A stretch of DNA of 64,000 nucleotides from the NCBI GenBank assembly GCA_045596385.1, contig JAZOCC010000008.1:93008-157007 (forward strand). The letters run 5' to 3'. The translations under genes were made by a program, and so were the position numbers. Below, piece after piece: positions 1 through 8,333 of the stretch. Position 1 is the first letter of the stretch, and each line of letters opens with the position of its first letter. The stretch comes from SIG307 sp045596385. GTDB lineage: Bacteria > Bacillota > Clostridia > Lachnospirales > Lachnospiraceae. The notes under the pieces are model-generated. The model saw nothing but the letters and a program-made list of their open reading frames with translations. It searched no databases and was not told where the DNA came from.

Positions 1-2
1 TT

Positions 3-134
3 ACGATCAGTATAGGGATTGTAAAAATGTTGCCGGAGGATACAGTGGAGATTACCGAGTATTTGCAAATGGCAGACGATGATATGTATGATAGAAAACA
101 GGCGCACCATCTGGAATGGGAACGCCGGATGTAA
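3..134 (+). CDS. GGDEF-domain protein, C-terminal fragment (cut by window edge)
   Basis: The reading frame is open from the window edge and ends at TAA 132-134, giving 43 residues. They match the last strand and helix of a GGDEF (diguanylate cyclase) domain: an SIGIV strand, then an EYLQMADDDMYDRKQ helix. The same tail occurs in the next gene as KYLQMADESMYRMK. The catalytic GGDEF motif lies outside the window, so activity cannot be judged. The similarity of the two tails suggests tandem paralogous cyclases. A 97-bp gap separates it from the next gene. Confidence 0.75.
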   Translation, partial: TISIGIVKMLPEDTVEITEYLQMADDDMYDRKQAHHLEWERRM

Positions 135-231
135 TTGCTTTTTTGCTTGTATTTTCTTATATAGTTTGATATAATGTATTAAATAAATACATTATATTGG
201 AAATGTCAGACTTTTATCTAAGGGGGATGTT

Positions 232-2130
232 ATGAGAAAAAAAATAGCAGTGTTTGCCGGCGGATGGAGTTTTGAATATGTACAAGAGGTTTTGAGCGGA
301 ATTGCAAAGGTAGCCGGAGAGGCTGATATTGACGTGTTTACTTTTGTAAATTATTCGTTACGGTGGGAAAGCCCTGCTCAATGTGAAGCAGAGTTTAATA
401 TATTTACACTTCCTGATTTGGAAGAATTTGACGGAATTATTGTGTTAGGTAATTCCTTTAACCTGACCATGGAGACAGAGTACTTTAAAGAAAAGCTGAA
501 AAGTGTAAAGTGTCCGGTTGTCAGTCTTGAATACGAGTTCGAGGGAGTTCCGTCTGTATTTACCGACAATTATGCCGGAATGAAGGAACTGGTGGAGCAT
601 ATTGTGACAGAACATGGTGTCAGGGAGATTTTGTTTGTTGGCGGACCTGAGGATCATGCAGATAGCGCAGAGCGGTTACGTGCGGTGTTGGATGTTGCAA
701 AAGAGAACTGTTTTTCTGTGCCGGAAGGAAATGTTAAGTACGGTGACTGGGGGATGGCAAGTGCTATGGAACTGACACTGGCATGGATGGAAGAACATGA
801 TAACAGTCTTCCGGATGCCATCGTCTGTGCCAATGACGTTATGGCCTTCGGCGTCGCAAACCGATTGGGTGAAATGGGCTATCATGTACCGGAGGATGTG
901 ATTGTAACCGGATATGATTGTCTGACACAGACCAGGGAGTTTCATCCGATTCTTGCTTCTGTGAGCCATGAATGGGGAAGTATGGGTGTCAAGGCAATTC
1001 ATATGTTGCTTGACAGTATGCAAGGAAAGAAAATTGAAAATGTTTTGCTGAATACAAGATTTGTTCCGAACGAGAGTTGTGGCTGTGCGGAGTGGAAGAC
1101 TAACGCACATCAGGATGAGACATTCTTTAAGCTTAGGGACAGTATCGCATTGGATTCTCATTTCAGAAGCATCTATTTATACATTCGTAAGAACGAGAAT
1201 ATGGAGGAATTGTCCGACAGCCTTTCCACGTTGTTTGAACGGGAGCATGATATTGAAGGCGAAAACTTCACGCTCTGTCTGGATTCGGAGTTTTTCCATA
1301 TTGAAGAAGGGGACGCCAATCTGCGGACCAGAGGCTACAACGATGATATGGCTGTAGTCGGTACGGTGAAGGATGGTCAAAAAAAGCCGCCGAAGATAAT
1401 GAAGAAAAAAGATGCGATTTTCTATTTGGCAAAGAATCGAGAAGTTCCGGGTGTATATATGTATGTACCTGTGTATAGCGATGAAAAAACCTACGGATTT
1501 GCGGTTTTGACCGGTGATTTGGAGATTATCCATAATAATCGTCTTTACATTTGGACCAGACATATGAACCAGTATCTGGAGCAGGTAAGACGTAATATTA
1601 TGATTGTTAATCTGACGGAACGATTGACGAATTTATCGGTAATGGATACTCTGACCGGTGTATATAACCGTGCGGGCTGTGAGCGTATTACGTATCCGAT
1701 GTTAGAGGACTGGAAAGAAAAGGGTGGACTGGGAGTTATATTCCTTGTGGATATTGATAAAATGAAGAGTATCAATGACCAAAGCGGTCATGCAAACGGT
1801 GACCTTGCGTTACGCACCGTAGCCTCTGTATTACGTGCGGAAATGCCGAGAGACTGGGTCGTGTCCCGATTCGGCGGAGACGAATTCCTGGTAGGAGGTC
1901 GTGTGGTAGACGGAGAAATCGATATCGACGGAATTTGTCAGGCAGTGCAGGAACGGTTGGCAAAGGAGGTAGAAAAGCGGGGAATTGAGTTCCGTTTAAC
2001 GGTGAGTGTCGGAGGCGTGCCGATTCGTCCGGAGGATGAGTTTGATATTGAGAAATATTTACAAATGGCGGATGAATCCATGTATCGTATGAAGGATAAT
2101 CATCATAAAATTATGGAAGAAGTACAATAA
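232..2130 (+). CDS. Diguanylate cyclase with LacI-type ligand-binding sensor
   Basis: Predicted cytoplasmic c-di-GMP synthase of 632 residues. Residues 1-285 resemble the periplasmic-binding-protein fold of LacI/GalR regulators (start KKIAVFAGG, later VCANDVMAFGVANRLGEMG) but have no N-terminal helix-turn-helix and no signal peptide. A middle region follows at about 290-480. The GGDEF domain starts near TLTGVYNR (about 500), and the signature GGDEF is intact at 548-552. The RxxD inhibitory site normally just before GGDEF is absent (the sequence there is PRDWVVSRF), so product inhibition is doubtful. The ATG follows an AGGGGGATG ribosome site. The sensed ligand is unknown; a sugar or purine is an inference from the LacI fold. 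Confidence 0.88.
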   Translation: MRKKIAVFAGGWSFEYVQEVLSGIAKVAGEADIDVFTFVNYSLRWESPAQCEAEFNIFTLPDLEEFDGIIVLGNSFNLTMETEYFKEKLKSVKCPVVSLEYEFEGVPSVFTDNYAGMKELVEHIVTEHGVREILFVGGPEDHADSAERLRAVLDVAKENCFSVPEGNVKYGDWGMASAMELTLAWMEEHDNSLPDAIVCANDVMAFGVANRLGEMGYHVPEDVIVTGYDCLTQTREFHPILASVSHEWGSMGVKAIHMLLDSMQGKKIENVLLNTRFVPNESCGCAEWKTNAHQDETFFKLRDSIALDSHFRSIYLYIRKNENMEELSDSLSTLFEREHDIEGENFTLCLDSEFFHIEEGDANLRTRGYNDDMAVVGTVKDGQKKPPKIMKKKDAIFYLAKNREVPGVYMYVPVYSDEKTYGFAVLTGDLEIIHNNRLYIWTRHMNQYLEQVRRNIMIVNLTERLTNLSVMDTLTGVYNRAGCERITYPMLEDWKEKGGLGVIFLVDIDKMKSINDQSGHANGDLALRTVASVLRAEMPRDWVVSRFGGDEFLVGGRVVDGEIDIDGICQAVQERLAKEVEKRGIEFRLTVSVGGVPIRPEDEFDIEKYLQMADESMYRMKDNHHKIMEEVQ

Positions 2131-2133
2131 AGG

Positions 2134-2179
2134 AAGGCGAAGAAGTGTTCCGAAAAGTCGGAAGGGTTCTTCGCCTTTT
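2134..2179 (+). terminator. Intrinsic terminator after the diguanylate cyclase
   Basis: An 11-bp perfect stem, AAGGCGAAGAA (2134-2144) with TTCTTCGCCTT (2167-2177), starts three bases after the stop codon and is followed by T residues. It lies between convergent genes and may also stop transcription from the GH13 gene. Confidence 0.85.
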
Positions 2180-2208
2180 AATGTGCATAAATGGTCTGAT
2201 AGTGTAAA

Positions 2209-3948
2209 TTAGTAAAAGCTTTTTACCCAATTGACCAGAGAGTCGTGGTGGGTATTACAGAGTACATCGTTACGCATCTGTTCTGTTACCGGGCCTTTCT
2301 TTTCCATAATGGCAAGGATGGCTTCCTGAAGTCCGGAAATTTTACCTTGTTCATAGGCATTGGTATCAAAGGACGGAACTTCTGTAGTTACACTTTCTTC
2401 TGCGTTCTGTGATGAATCGGAAATCTTTCCGGGCATCGGTTCCGGCTCCGGATTGGTAATAAAGGCAGAGTCGAAGAACCAGTCTTCTTCTGACGGAACT
2501 TCGGAGGAGGGAGCCGTGGTTTTGTTTTTCGTTACCGGTTCGGAGTGCTTGTTGCATGCCGGTAAGGAAGTGCCCGAACAAGGCTGTTCATCGGCAACGT
2601 CTATCATCGGCACCCAGATACCTCCGCTATTAGCCTTTACATTCACGGTGATGCGTCCGTCGGTGACTGTGACAATCTCGCCGGATAGCATATCCTTGTA
2701 TCGGGAGAATGATCCGCAAGGCAGTGTCATTCCGTAGTCGCTGTCATCGTTGTTGACAGTGACAAGAACGGTCGTTCCGTTGTGGGTTCTGGAGAAAGCG
2801 TACTGACGATTTGTCAACAGCAGTTCCTTGTAATCTCCGTAGGAAAGGGTAGGGGTGGTTTGACGGATGTGCCCCAGTGCTGTCAGCAGACGGGTACACG
2901 GATTGTCCGTAACAGCGTTTTTAAACGCAGATAGGCAAAGTGCCGGACGAAGGGAATCATCGGAGAAACGTTCCTTTTTTCCTTCGATGCCGAACTCCGA
3001 GCCGTAGTAAATCGATGGCACACCCGGCAAGGTATACAGCAAAATATGTACCGGAGTATAGTGGGCCTTGTCGGATAGCTTTGTATAAATGCGCTCTACA
3101 TCGTGATTATCCACGAAATTATAGAGTTTCAGGCCTTCCGGACGGTTGCCGCCCATTTCGTATAAACGCTTTACCGTGTGGGCAATTTCAAAATAATTAT
3201 GATCATTGTGACCGGAGTATAGTGCTTTGTGCAGGTGGTAATTGGTTACGGAATGAAGGGTGCCTTCATTCACCCAGCGATTGTAATCCCCGTGAATCAC
3301 TTCACCCATGAGCCAGAAGTCCGGCTTTACCTCATTTGCAATACGACGAAGAGCCTGCATATAGTCAAAGTTCAGTACATCTGCGGCATCCAGGCGGATA
3401 CCGTCAATATCAAACTCCGATACCCAGAAACGGATGACATCACAGATATAATCCTTTACTGCCGGATTTTGCTGGTTCAGTTTTGCAAGCAAATTATAGC
3501 CACCCCAGTTTTCGTAGGAAAATCCGTCATTATACTCGTTGTTTCCCCAAAAGTTTACGTTGCAGTACCAGTCCTTATAAGGAGAGTTTTCACGGTTCTT
3601 CTTGATATCCTGAAATGCAAAAAAATCTCGGCCGGTATGATTAAAAACACCGTCCAAAATGACGCGGATTTCTTGGGCGTGACATTCTTTTACAAAGCTT
3701 GTTAAATCTTCATTGGTGCCTAAGCGGGAGTCCAGCTTTTTGTAGTCCGTAGTCTCATAGCCGTGTCCTACGGACTCGAACAGCGGTCCGATGTAAATGG
3801 CGTTGCAACCCAGTGATTTGATATGGGTAATCCAAGGTAACAAGGTGCTTAATCGATGCTCCGGGGCTCCGTAAGCGTTTTCCTTCGGTGCACCGGTCAG
3901 TCCCAACGGGTAAATATGATAAAATACGGCTTCATCGTACCATGCCAT
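2209..3948 (-). CDS. GH13 alpha-amylase-family glycosidase with C-terminal extension
   Basis: Cytoplasmic glycoside hydrolase of 579 residues with no signal peptide. The four GH13 regions are present: DGVFNH (99-104), GIRLDAADV with nucleophile D187, GEVIHGD with acid/base E216, and FVDNHD with D283. It probably acts on alpha-glucosidic bonds of imported malto-oligosaccharides or similar glucans. After the catalytic and C-terminal beta domains (to about residue 450) there is a low-complexity Ser/Pro/Glu linker, then about 45 residues (EQGKISGLQEAILAIMEKKG onwards). This tail resembles the C-terminal helices of Rpn/PD-(D/E)XK nuclease-family proteins; that resemblance is my inference. A strong AGGAGG lies upstream. 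The exact substrate is unknown. Confidence 0.9.
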   Translation of the reverse strand: MAWYDEAVFYHIYPLGLTGAPKENAYGAPEHRLSTLLPWITHIKSLGCNAIYIGPLFESVGHGYETTDYKKLDSRLGTNEDLTSFVKECHAQEIRVILDGVFNHTGRDFFAFQDIKKNRENSPYKDWYCNVNFWGNNEYNDGFSYENWGGYNLLAKLNQQNPAVKDYICDVIRFWVSEFDIDGIRLDAADVLNFDYMQALRRIANEVKPDFWLMGEVIHGDYNRWVNEGTLHSVTNYHLHKALYSGHNDHNYFEIAHTVKRLYEMGGNRPEGLKLYNFVDNHDVERIYTKLSDKAHYTPVHILLYTLPGVPSIYYGSEFGIEGKKERFSDDSLRPALCLSAFKNAVTDNPCTRLLTALGHIRQTTPTLSYGDYKELLLTNRQYAFSRTHNGTTVLVTVNNDDSDYGMTLPCGSFSRYKDMLSGEIVTVTDGRITVNVKANSGGIWVPMIDVADEQPCSGTSLPACNKHSEPVTKNKTTAPSSEVPSEEDWFFDSAFITNPEPEPMPGKISDSSQNAEESVTTEVPSFDTNAYEQGKISGLQEAILAIMEKKGPVTEQMRNDVLCNTHHDSLVNWVKSFY

Positions 3949-3973
3949 AAAATATACCTCCTGAAATATGTAA

Positions 3974-4001
3974 TCACATTATGTGACAGGTATAGTATAC
4001 C
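3974..4001 (-). promoter_or_regulatory. Paired palindromes in the GH13 promoter region
   Basis: Two 13-bp palindromes lie side by side upstream of the GH13 start: TCACATTATGTGA (3974-3986) and GGTATAGTATACC (3989-4001). On the minus strand the second contains a TATACT -10-like hexamer, but no good -35 was seen at 16-18 bp. This pattern would suit an activator-dependent promoter or an operator. The regulator is unknown. Confidence 0.5.
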
Positions 4002-4107
4002 ATAGGTAAAAGAAAGTTTCCATGTGTAAATTTGGATAAAAAAAGTCACGCAAACGATGTACATTTTTCATGATTAAAAAAAACAGTTTAAAAGCGTAAA
4101 AATCTGC

Positions 4108-4135
4108 TTGCTTTTTTACGGAGATGTGGTAAAAT
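4108..4135 (+). promoter_or_regulatory. Sigma-A-type promoter of the hybrid kinase
   Basis: TTGCTT (4108-4113), a 16-bp spacer and TAAAAT (4130-4135), about 50 bp before the start codon. Confidence 0.55.
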
Positions 4136-4185
4136 AAAAAGGTATTTTTTGTAAAAATCAGTCTACAAAAGCTCCGGGAGGAACT

Positions 4186-6399
4186 ATGGAAAAAGCAAAA
4201 GGAAAAAAGTCGGTATTAGGTCGTTTCAGAAAGGTAGCAGTCATGGTGTATATCATTCTTCTGCTTGTTTTCTGTTGCGCGGGATACGGGCTTTATTCTT
4301 TTTTCAGCGGAAATATCCGGGAAGAGCGTGGCAAGCATGTGACGGAGCTGACCGAGACCTTGGCGGAGCTGGCGGAATTGTATGCATCCTCCAGAAGAGA
4401 AATGATTCAGCTTATGGGAGCTCATATTGACGGCAGTGAGTTTGAAAATGCAGAGGCACTGTGGACTGCGTTAGAGGAACAGAACCTGTTGTTTGATATG
4501 GAAGAAAGCCAGATTTATGCGGTAGATGAGGACGGTACTTATTACAAATCCGACGGAACTACAGGTATTTGGAAAAATAAGGACTATTTGATTGAGAATA
4601 TTGCCGAAGAACGTTTGTGGATTCGTTATGTGCCGGGAGAAGAAAAAAGGCATCTGTTTTGTTGGATAGAGCTGGAAAATCCCATTGTTTTGAAAGAAGA
4701 AAATAAAAAGCTGGAGTATTATACCGTTGTCATTGATTCTGCTCACTTAGAGTATGCATTGGTGTCCAATTCCTATGCGGAAAAGAGCAGTGTTTATATT
4801 CTCGGAAACGACGGTACACGTCTGTACCGGCAAAGTAAGATTTTTGATATTCCGTTGGAAGCCGACTATTTGCAGGAGCTGGAACGGAACGTGGAAGTTC
4901 TGAACGGTGATTGGGAAAAGCTGAAGAAAGTAGTTTCCAGCGACAAAGGAATCTATTCGATGGAGATTTCCTATGAGGGAATTGATTATTATCTGGCAAC
5001 CTGTCCGGTGGCCAATATGCCGAACTGGAATCTGATGGTGGTGGTAGACAGCGATGTGGTGGTCGGTTCCGGAGCCGGAGTGGATGACTATACGACGATG
5101 TTTATCTGGGTATTGGTGTTGATTTTTGTCGGTTTTGTCTCTGTTACCGTCATTTTGTTTGTATATGTAAAGAGTAGAGAACGACTGTCCAAGCAGCAAA
5201 AGGAAAGTGCAAAATTGTTAGAACTGGCAGCAAAGGAGGCAAACCGCGCCAACCGTGCCAAGACGGAGCTGATGGCGCATATTTCCCACGATATTCGTAC
5301 TCCGATCGGCGGTGTGATGGGTATGACCAATATTGCCCGCAGGAGTATCGATGATAAGGAGAAGGTAGAGGATTGTCTCGATAAAATCGACGAATCGTCA
5401 TCCTATCTGCTGTCTCTCGTGAATAAGGTACTGGATCTTTCGAAAATCGAAAGCGGTGAGTTTAAGCTGGTAGAAGCCCCGTTTTCGGTAGAAGAACTTT
5501 TAAAAGAGTGTGTGGAGATGCTGGAGGGGCAGATAAAGGAAAACAAGATATGGTTTTATAAAAAATTTCCGCCGTTTGCACATCCGGCGGTGTTGGGAGA
5601 CCGTTTGCACGTGCAGCAGATCCTTATGAATATTCTGGGTAATGCGATGAAATATACGCCGGCCGGAGGCCAGGTGTCGTTCCTTGTGACGGAACAAGAG
5701 CAGGAGGAAGGGAAAGTTGAATATTGCTTTACCGTACAGGATACGGGTATCGGCATGGATGCGGAGTTTTTAAAGCGAATCTATCAGCCGTATGCAAAGG
5801 CGGATGAGGATGAAGGAAAACGGTACCACGGCACCGGTCTCGGTATGACCATTGCTAAGCAGTACATTGATGCCATGGGCGGCACTATACAGGTAGAGAG
5901 CGAGCCGGGAAAAGGCAGTCGGTTTATTGTTCGGATTCCGTTTGGAATCGCGGAAGCACTTCCGGAGAAGGAAGAGGAAGGAATTACGGTCACGAAGGCT
6001 TTTAAAGGAAAGAAGATTCTTGCGGTGGAGGACGTGCCGATTAACTTAAAGATTACGGTGTTCTTGTTGGAAAATATGGGCTTTACCGTAGATACGGCGT
6101 TAAACGGAATCGAGGCTGTGGAGGCGTTTAAGCGTTCTAAGGAAGGGGAATACGCGGCGATTCTTATGGATGTAATGATGCCGGAAATGGACGGCCTTGA
6201 GGCAACGGAAGTGATTCGTAAGCTGGAACGCGCGGATGCGGGAACCATTCCGATTGTAGCGGCAACCGCCAGTGCCTTTGAGGACGACCGGATTGCCATA
6301 TTTAAGGCAGGAATGAACGGGTATTTGTTAAAGCCGCTCAATGATGAGTCGGTCTATGTGGAAATGAAAAAGCAATTGTTCCCGGAAGAGGAACAGTAA
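4186..6399 (+). CDS. Hybrid sensor histidine kinase with receiver domain
   Basis: Membrane hybrid kinase of 737 residues. TM1 is at about 18-40 and an extracytoplasmic sensor, perhaps Cache-like, at about 41-300. TM2 is at about 303-328. The HisKA domain has phospho-acceptor H368 in SHDIRTP. The HATPase domain has its N box at NILGNAMKY (482-490) and G boxes DTGIGM and GTGLGM. The receiver domain at about 609-735 has phospho-acceptor D662 in MDVMMPEMDG. All catalytic motifs look intact. No separate output regulator lies next to it; the partner and ligand are unknown. An excellent GGGAGGAACT ribosome site precedes the ATG. A terminator follows directly, so the gene is probably monocistronic. 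Confidence 0.93.
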   Translation: MEKAKGKKSVLGRFRKVAVMVYIILLLVFCCAGYGLYSFFSGNIREERGKHVTELTETLAELAELYASSRREMIQLMGAHIDGSEFENAEALWTALEEQNLLFDMEESQIYAVDEDGTYYKSDGTTGIWKNKDYLIENIAEERLWIRYVPGEEKRHLFCWIELENPIVLKEENKKLEYYTVVIDSAHLEYALVSNSYAEKSSVYILGNDGTRLYRQSKIFDIPLEADYLQELERNVEVLNGDWEKLKKVVSSDKGIYSMEISYEGIDYYLATCPVANMPNWNLMVVVDSDVVVGSGAGVDDYTTMFIWVLVLIFVGFVSVTVILFVYVKSRERLSKQQKESAKLLELAAKEANRANRAKTELMAHISHDIRTPIGGVMGMTNIARRSIDDKEKVEDCLDKIDESSSYLLSLVNKVLDLSKIESGEFKLVEAPFSVEELLKECVEMLEGQIKENKIWFYKKFPPFAHPAVLGDRLHVQQILMNILGNAMKYTPAGGQVSFLVTEQEQEEGKVEYCFTVQDTGIGMDAEFLKRIYQPYAKADEDEGKRYHGTGLGMTIAKQYIDAMGGTIQVESEPGKGSRFIVRIPFGIAEALPEKEEEGITVTKAFKGKKILAVEDVPINLKITVFLLENMGFTVDTALNGIEAVEAFKRSKEGEYAAILMDVMMPEMDGLEATEVIRKLERADAGTIPIVAATASAFEDDRIAIFKAGMNGYLLKPLNDESVYVEMKKQLFPEEEQ

Positions 6400-6407
6400 A
6401 AGAAAGG

Positions 6408-6440
6408 GGCCGACGCAAAGAATGCGTACGGCCTTAAAAA
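6408..6440 (+). terminator. Terminator after the hybrid kinase
   Basis: Stem GGCCG-ACGCA (6408-6417) with TGCGT-A-CGGCC (6423-6433), one bulged base, followed by TTAAAAATT. Confidence 0.7.
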
Positions 6441-6497
6441 TTCATGAAAAAAACATAATCTTATGTTATACTGTTAGTAATTTATGGGAAGGAGCGG

Positions 6498-7898
6498 ATG
6501 AAGCGTATGAGAAAAGGAAAGAGAATCGGAGTGACAGTGGTGTTTATGGTAGCATGTTTGCTGATTTTTTCTATGGCTGCCTGTGCCAAATCAGAGCCTG
6601 TCAGCATAGAGGCGGCCTATATTAACGATGCCGGAGAATTGGTACTTTCCTACACCGACGGGACGGAACAGAATCTCGGCACGGTGGTAGGTGCGGACGG
6701 AAAAGACGGCGCAGACGGAGCGGATGGACAGGACGGAGCTGACGGAAAAGATGGTGCGGACGGTAAGGACGGCGCAGACGGCCTGGACGGTATGAACGGG
6801 AAAGATGGAACCGTTACCATTGTCAACAAAGGTAGCAATATTGCCTACGCTACTTCTAAGGGACTTCGGAGTGCGGTGAGTATTGTTTGTAATTTTACGT
6901 CGAAGCAGACCGGATGGTATACGGGAAAGGTGAAGGAGGACTATACCTCCTCCGGTTCCGGAGTGATTTACCGGCTGGATAAGGCAAAGGGAGATGCTTT
7001 TATAATTACCAATCATCATGTGGTATATGATGAAGAGTGTGATTCCTACAACGGAATCAGTCGGGATATCGAGGTGTATTTATACGGGAGTGAGATAGAG
7101 GCACAAAAGATGACGGCGGAGTATGTGGGCGGTTCTGCCTATTATGATATTGCGGTGTTACATATTACAAACAGCGAGTTATTGCAGGAATCCGCAGCCA
7201 TGGAGGTAACGGTTTCGGATTCGGACAGGGTTGTGGTGGGAGAAGCAGCCATTGCCATCGGAAATGCAAAAGGTGGCGGTACTTCCGCATCCTACGGTGT
7301 GGTTAGTGTAGATTCGGAGCATATTTCTCTGAGCGACGTTGCTACCGGACAGAGTCAGTCCTTCCGGGTTATTCGTGTAGACACTCCGGTCAATCCGGGG
7401 AATTCCGGCGGCGGACTTTACAACGAGTCCGGAGAATTGATGGGGATTGTGAATGCAAAGATTATTGATTCTACCGTAGAGAATATTGCGTACGCTATTC
7501 CGTCCAAGGTGGCAATTTATGTGGCGGATAACTTAATTGACCATTGCTACGGTACGACTTGTGAAAGCGTACAGCGGGGGATGCTGGGGGTAACGGTACA
7601 GACCGTAGAGTCTTATATGCAGACGGAACCTTCCACCGGGCATGTACACCTGTATGAAACGGTAAAGATAGTAGAGGTGTCCGAGAACAGTCTGGTCAAG
7701 GGGCAGGTGAAAGCAGGGGATATTCTGAAGTCAATTTCCTTCGGGGAAGAAACATTGGAGATTACCCGACAGTACCATGTTGTGGATGCCATGCTTTTAG
7801 CAAGAGAAGGGGATGAAATTACCCTGGGCGTACTCAGAGACGGAGAAGAAGTCTACGTGAAGGTGACAATGACAAAGGAGCATATTACGGAGTATTAA
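6498..7898 (+). CDS. Lipoprotein HtrA/DegP-like serine protease on a collagen-like stalk
   Basis: A 466-residue surface-exposed trypsin-like protease. The N-terminal lipoprotein signal ends at lipobox SMAAC (C29). Residues 65-104 form about 13 uninterrupted Gly-X-Asp/Asn triplets (GADGKDGADG and so on), a collagen-like rod. The protease domain follows with a visible catalytic triad: H174 in TNHHVVYD, D217 in YYDIAVLH and S303 in NPGNSGGGLYN. A C-terminal PDZ-like domain (about 355-460) contains GMLGVTVQTVE and LVKGQVKAGDIL. HtrA proteins perform envelope protein quality control. The collagen-like spacer between the lipid anchor and the protease is unusual. The start is chosen at ATG 6498 after GGAAGGAGCGG; a second ATG lies at 6507. 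Confidence 0.92.
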   Translation: MKRMRKGKRIGVTVVFMVACLLIFSMAACAKSEPVSIEAAYINDAGELVLSYTDGTEQNLGTVVGADGKDGADGADGQDGADGKDGADGKDGADGLDGMNGKDGTVTIVNKGSNIAYATSKGLRSAVSIVCNFTSKQTGWYTGKVKEDYTSSGSGVIYRLDKAKGDAFIITNHHVVYDEECDSYNGISRDIEVYLYGSEIEAQKMTAEYVGGSAYYDIAVLHITNSELLQESAAMEVTVSDSDRVVVGEAAIAIGNAKGGGTSASYGVVSVDSEHISLSDVATGQSQSFRVIRVDTPVNPGNSGGGLYNESGELMGIVNAKIIDSTVENIAYAIPSKVAIYVADNLIDHCYGTTCESVQRGMLGVTVQTVESYMQTEPSTGHVHLYETVKIVEVSENSLVKGQVKAGDILKSISFGEETLEITRQYHVVDAMLLAREGDEITLGVLRDGEEVYVKVTMTKEHITEY

Positions 7899-7940
7899 AG
7901 GATTGTTGCGGGAACTTGTCGGGAACAGGTAAATTTCTGC

Positions 7941-7969
7941 TTGACAAATTTTCCCGAACTCGATATAAT
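7941..7969 (+). promoter_or_regulatory. Consensus sigma-A promoter of the tyrS T-box transcript
   Basis: TTGACA (7941-7946), 17-bp spacer, TATAAT (7964-7969): a perfect match to the sigma-A consensus. Confidence 0.93.
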
Positions 7970-7982
7970 CGGGTCATAAGCT

Positions 7983-8275
7983 GTGAAAAGAACAAGTAGT
8001 TGCATGGGGAAACCTACAGAAAGTTGCCGGCTGATGAGAGGCGCAGGGGAAGCTTGTAACGAATACGTCTTGGAGCTTCGCACCAAAAGCATTTGCGAGT
8101 AGGCTGCGACGGAGGTGAGACTCGGGTCTCGGCACACGTTATCGTGCGGGAGTATAGTAGAACCAAGGTTCTTTGTACTTGATGAGGCAGCCGGTGTGAG
8201 CCGGGTGTGAAAAAAGGTGGTAACACGAGAGATTATTTCCTCGTCCTTTCAATAAGGACGAGGATTTTGTTTTTT
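7983..8275 (+). promoter_or_regulatory. T-box leader (tyrosine) controlling tyrS
   Basis: This leader fills the 435-bp gap before tyrS. It has a Stem I region with the specifier triplet TAC (8064-8066) in the context GAATACGTC. The T-box sequence AGGTGGTAACACG is at 8215-8227. A terminator follows: CCTCGTCCTT (8239-8248) with AAGGACGAGG (8254-8263), then a T-rich run. Uncharged tRNA-Tyr pairing with the specifier and T-box would favour the antiterminator and allow tyrS transcription. The T-box core is a slightly divergent form of the usual GGGTGGNACCGCG. Confidence 0.93.
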
Positions 8276-8289
8276 AAAACAAAATCCTC
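8260..8289 (+). repeat. 30-bp palindrome overlapping the tyrS T-box terminator tail
   Basis: GAGGATTTTGTTTT (8260-8273) is perfectly complementary to AAAACAAAATCCTC (8276-8289) across a 2-base centre. The left arm is the end of the terminator stem plus its T-run; the right arm lies before the tyrS ribosome site. In readthrough RNA the two could pair and compete with the terminator hairpin. Confidence 0.8.
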
Positions 8290-8333
8290 GCCAAAAAAGC
8301 AAAGCATTATTAAAAAAACAGGAGGATGCAACA

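Noticed and set aside
6591..7019. Minus-strand Ser/Val- and Pro/Ser-rich frames
   Set aside because: They are the antisense of the Gly-X-Asp repeat of the HtrA-like gene.
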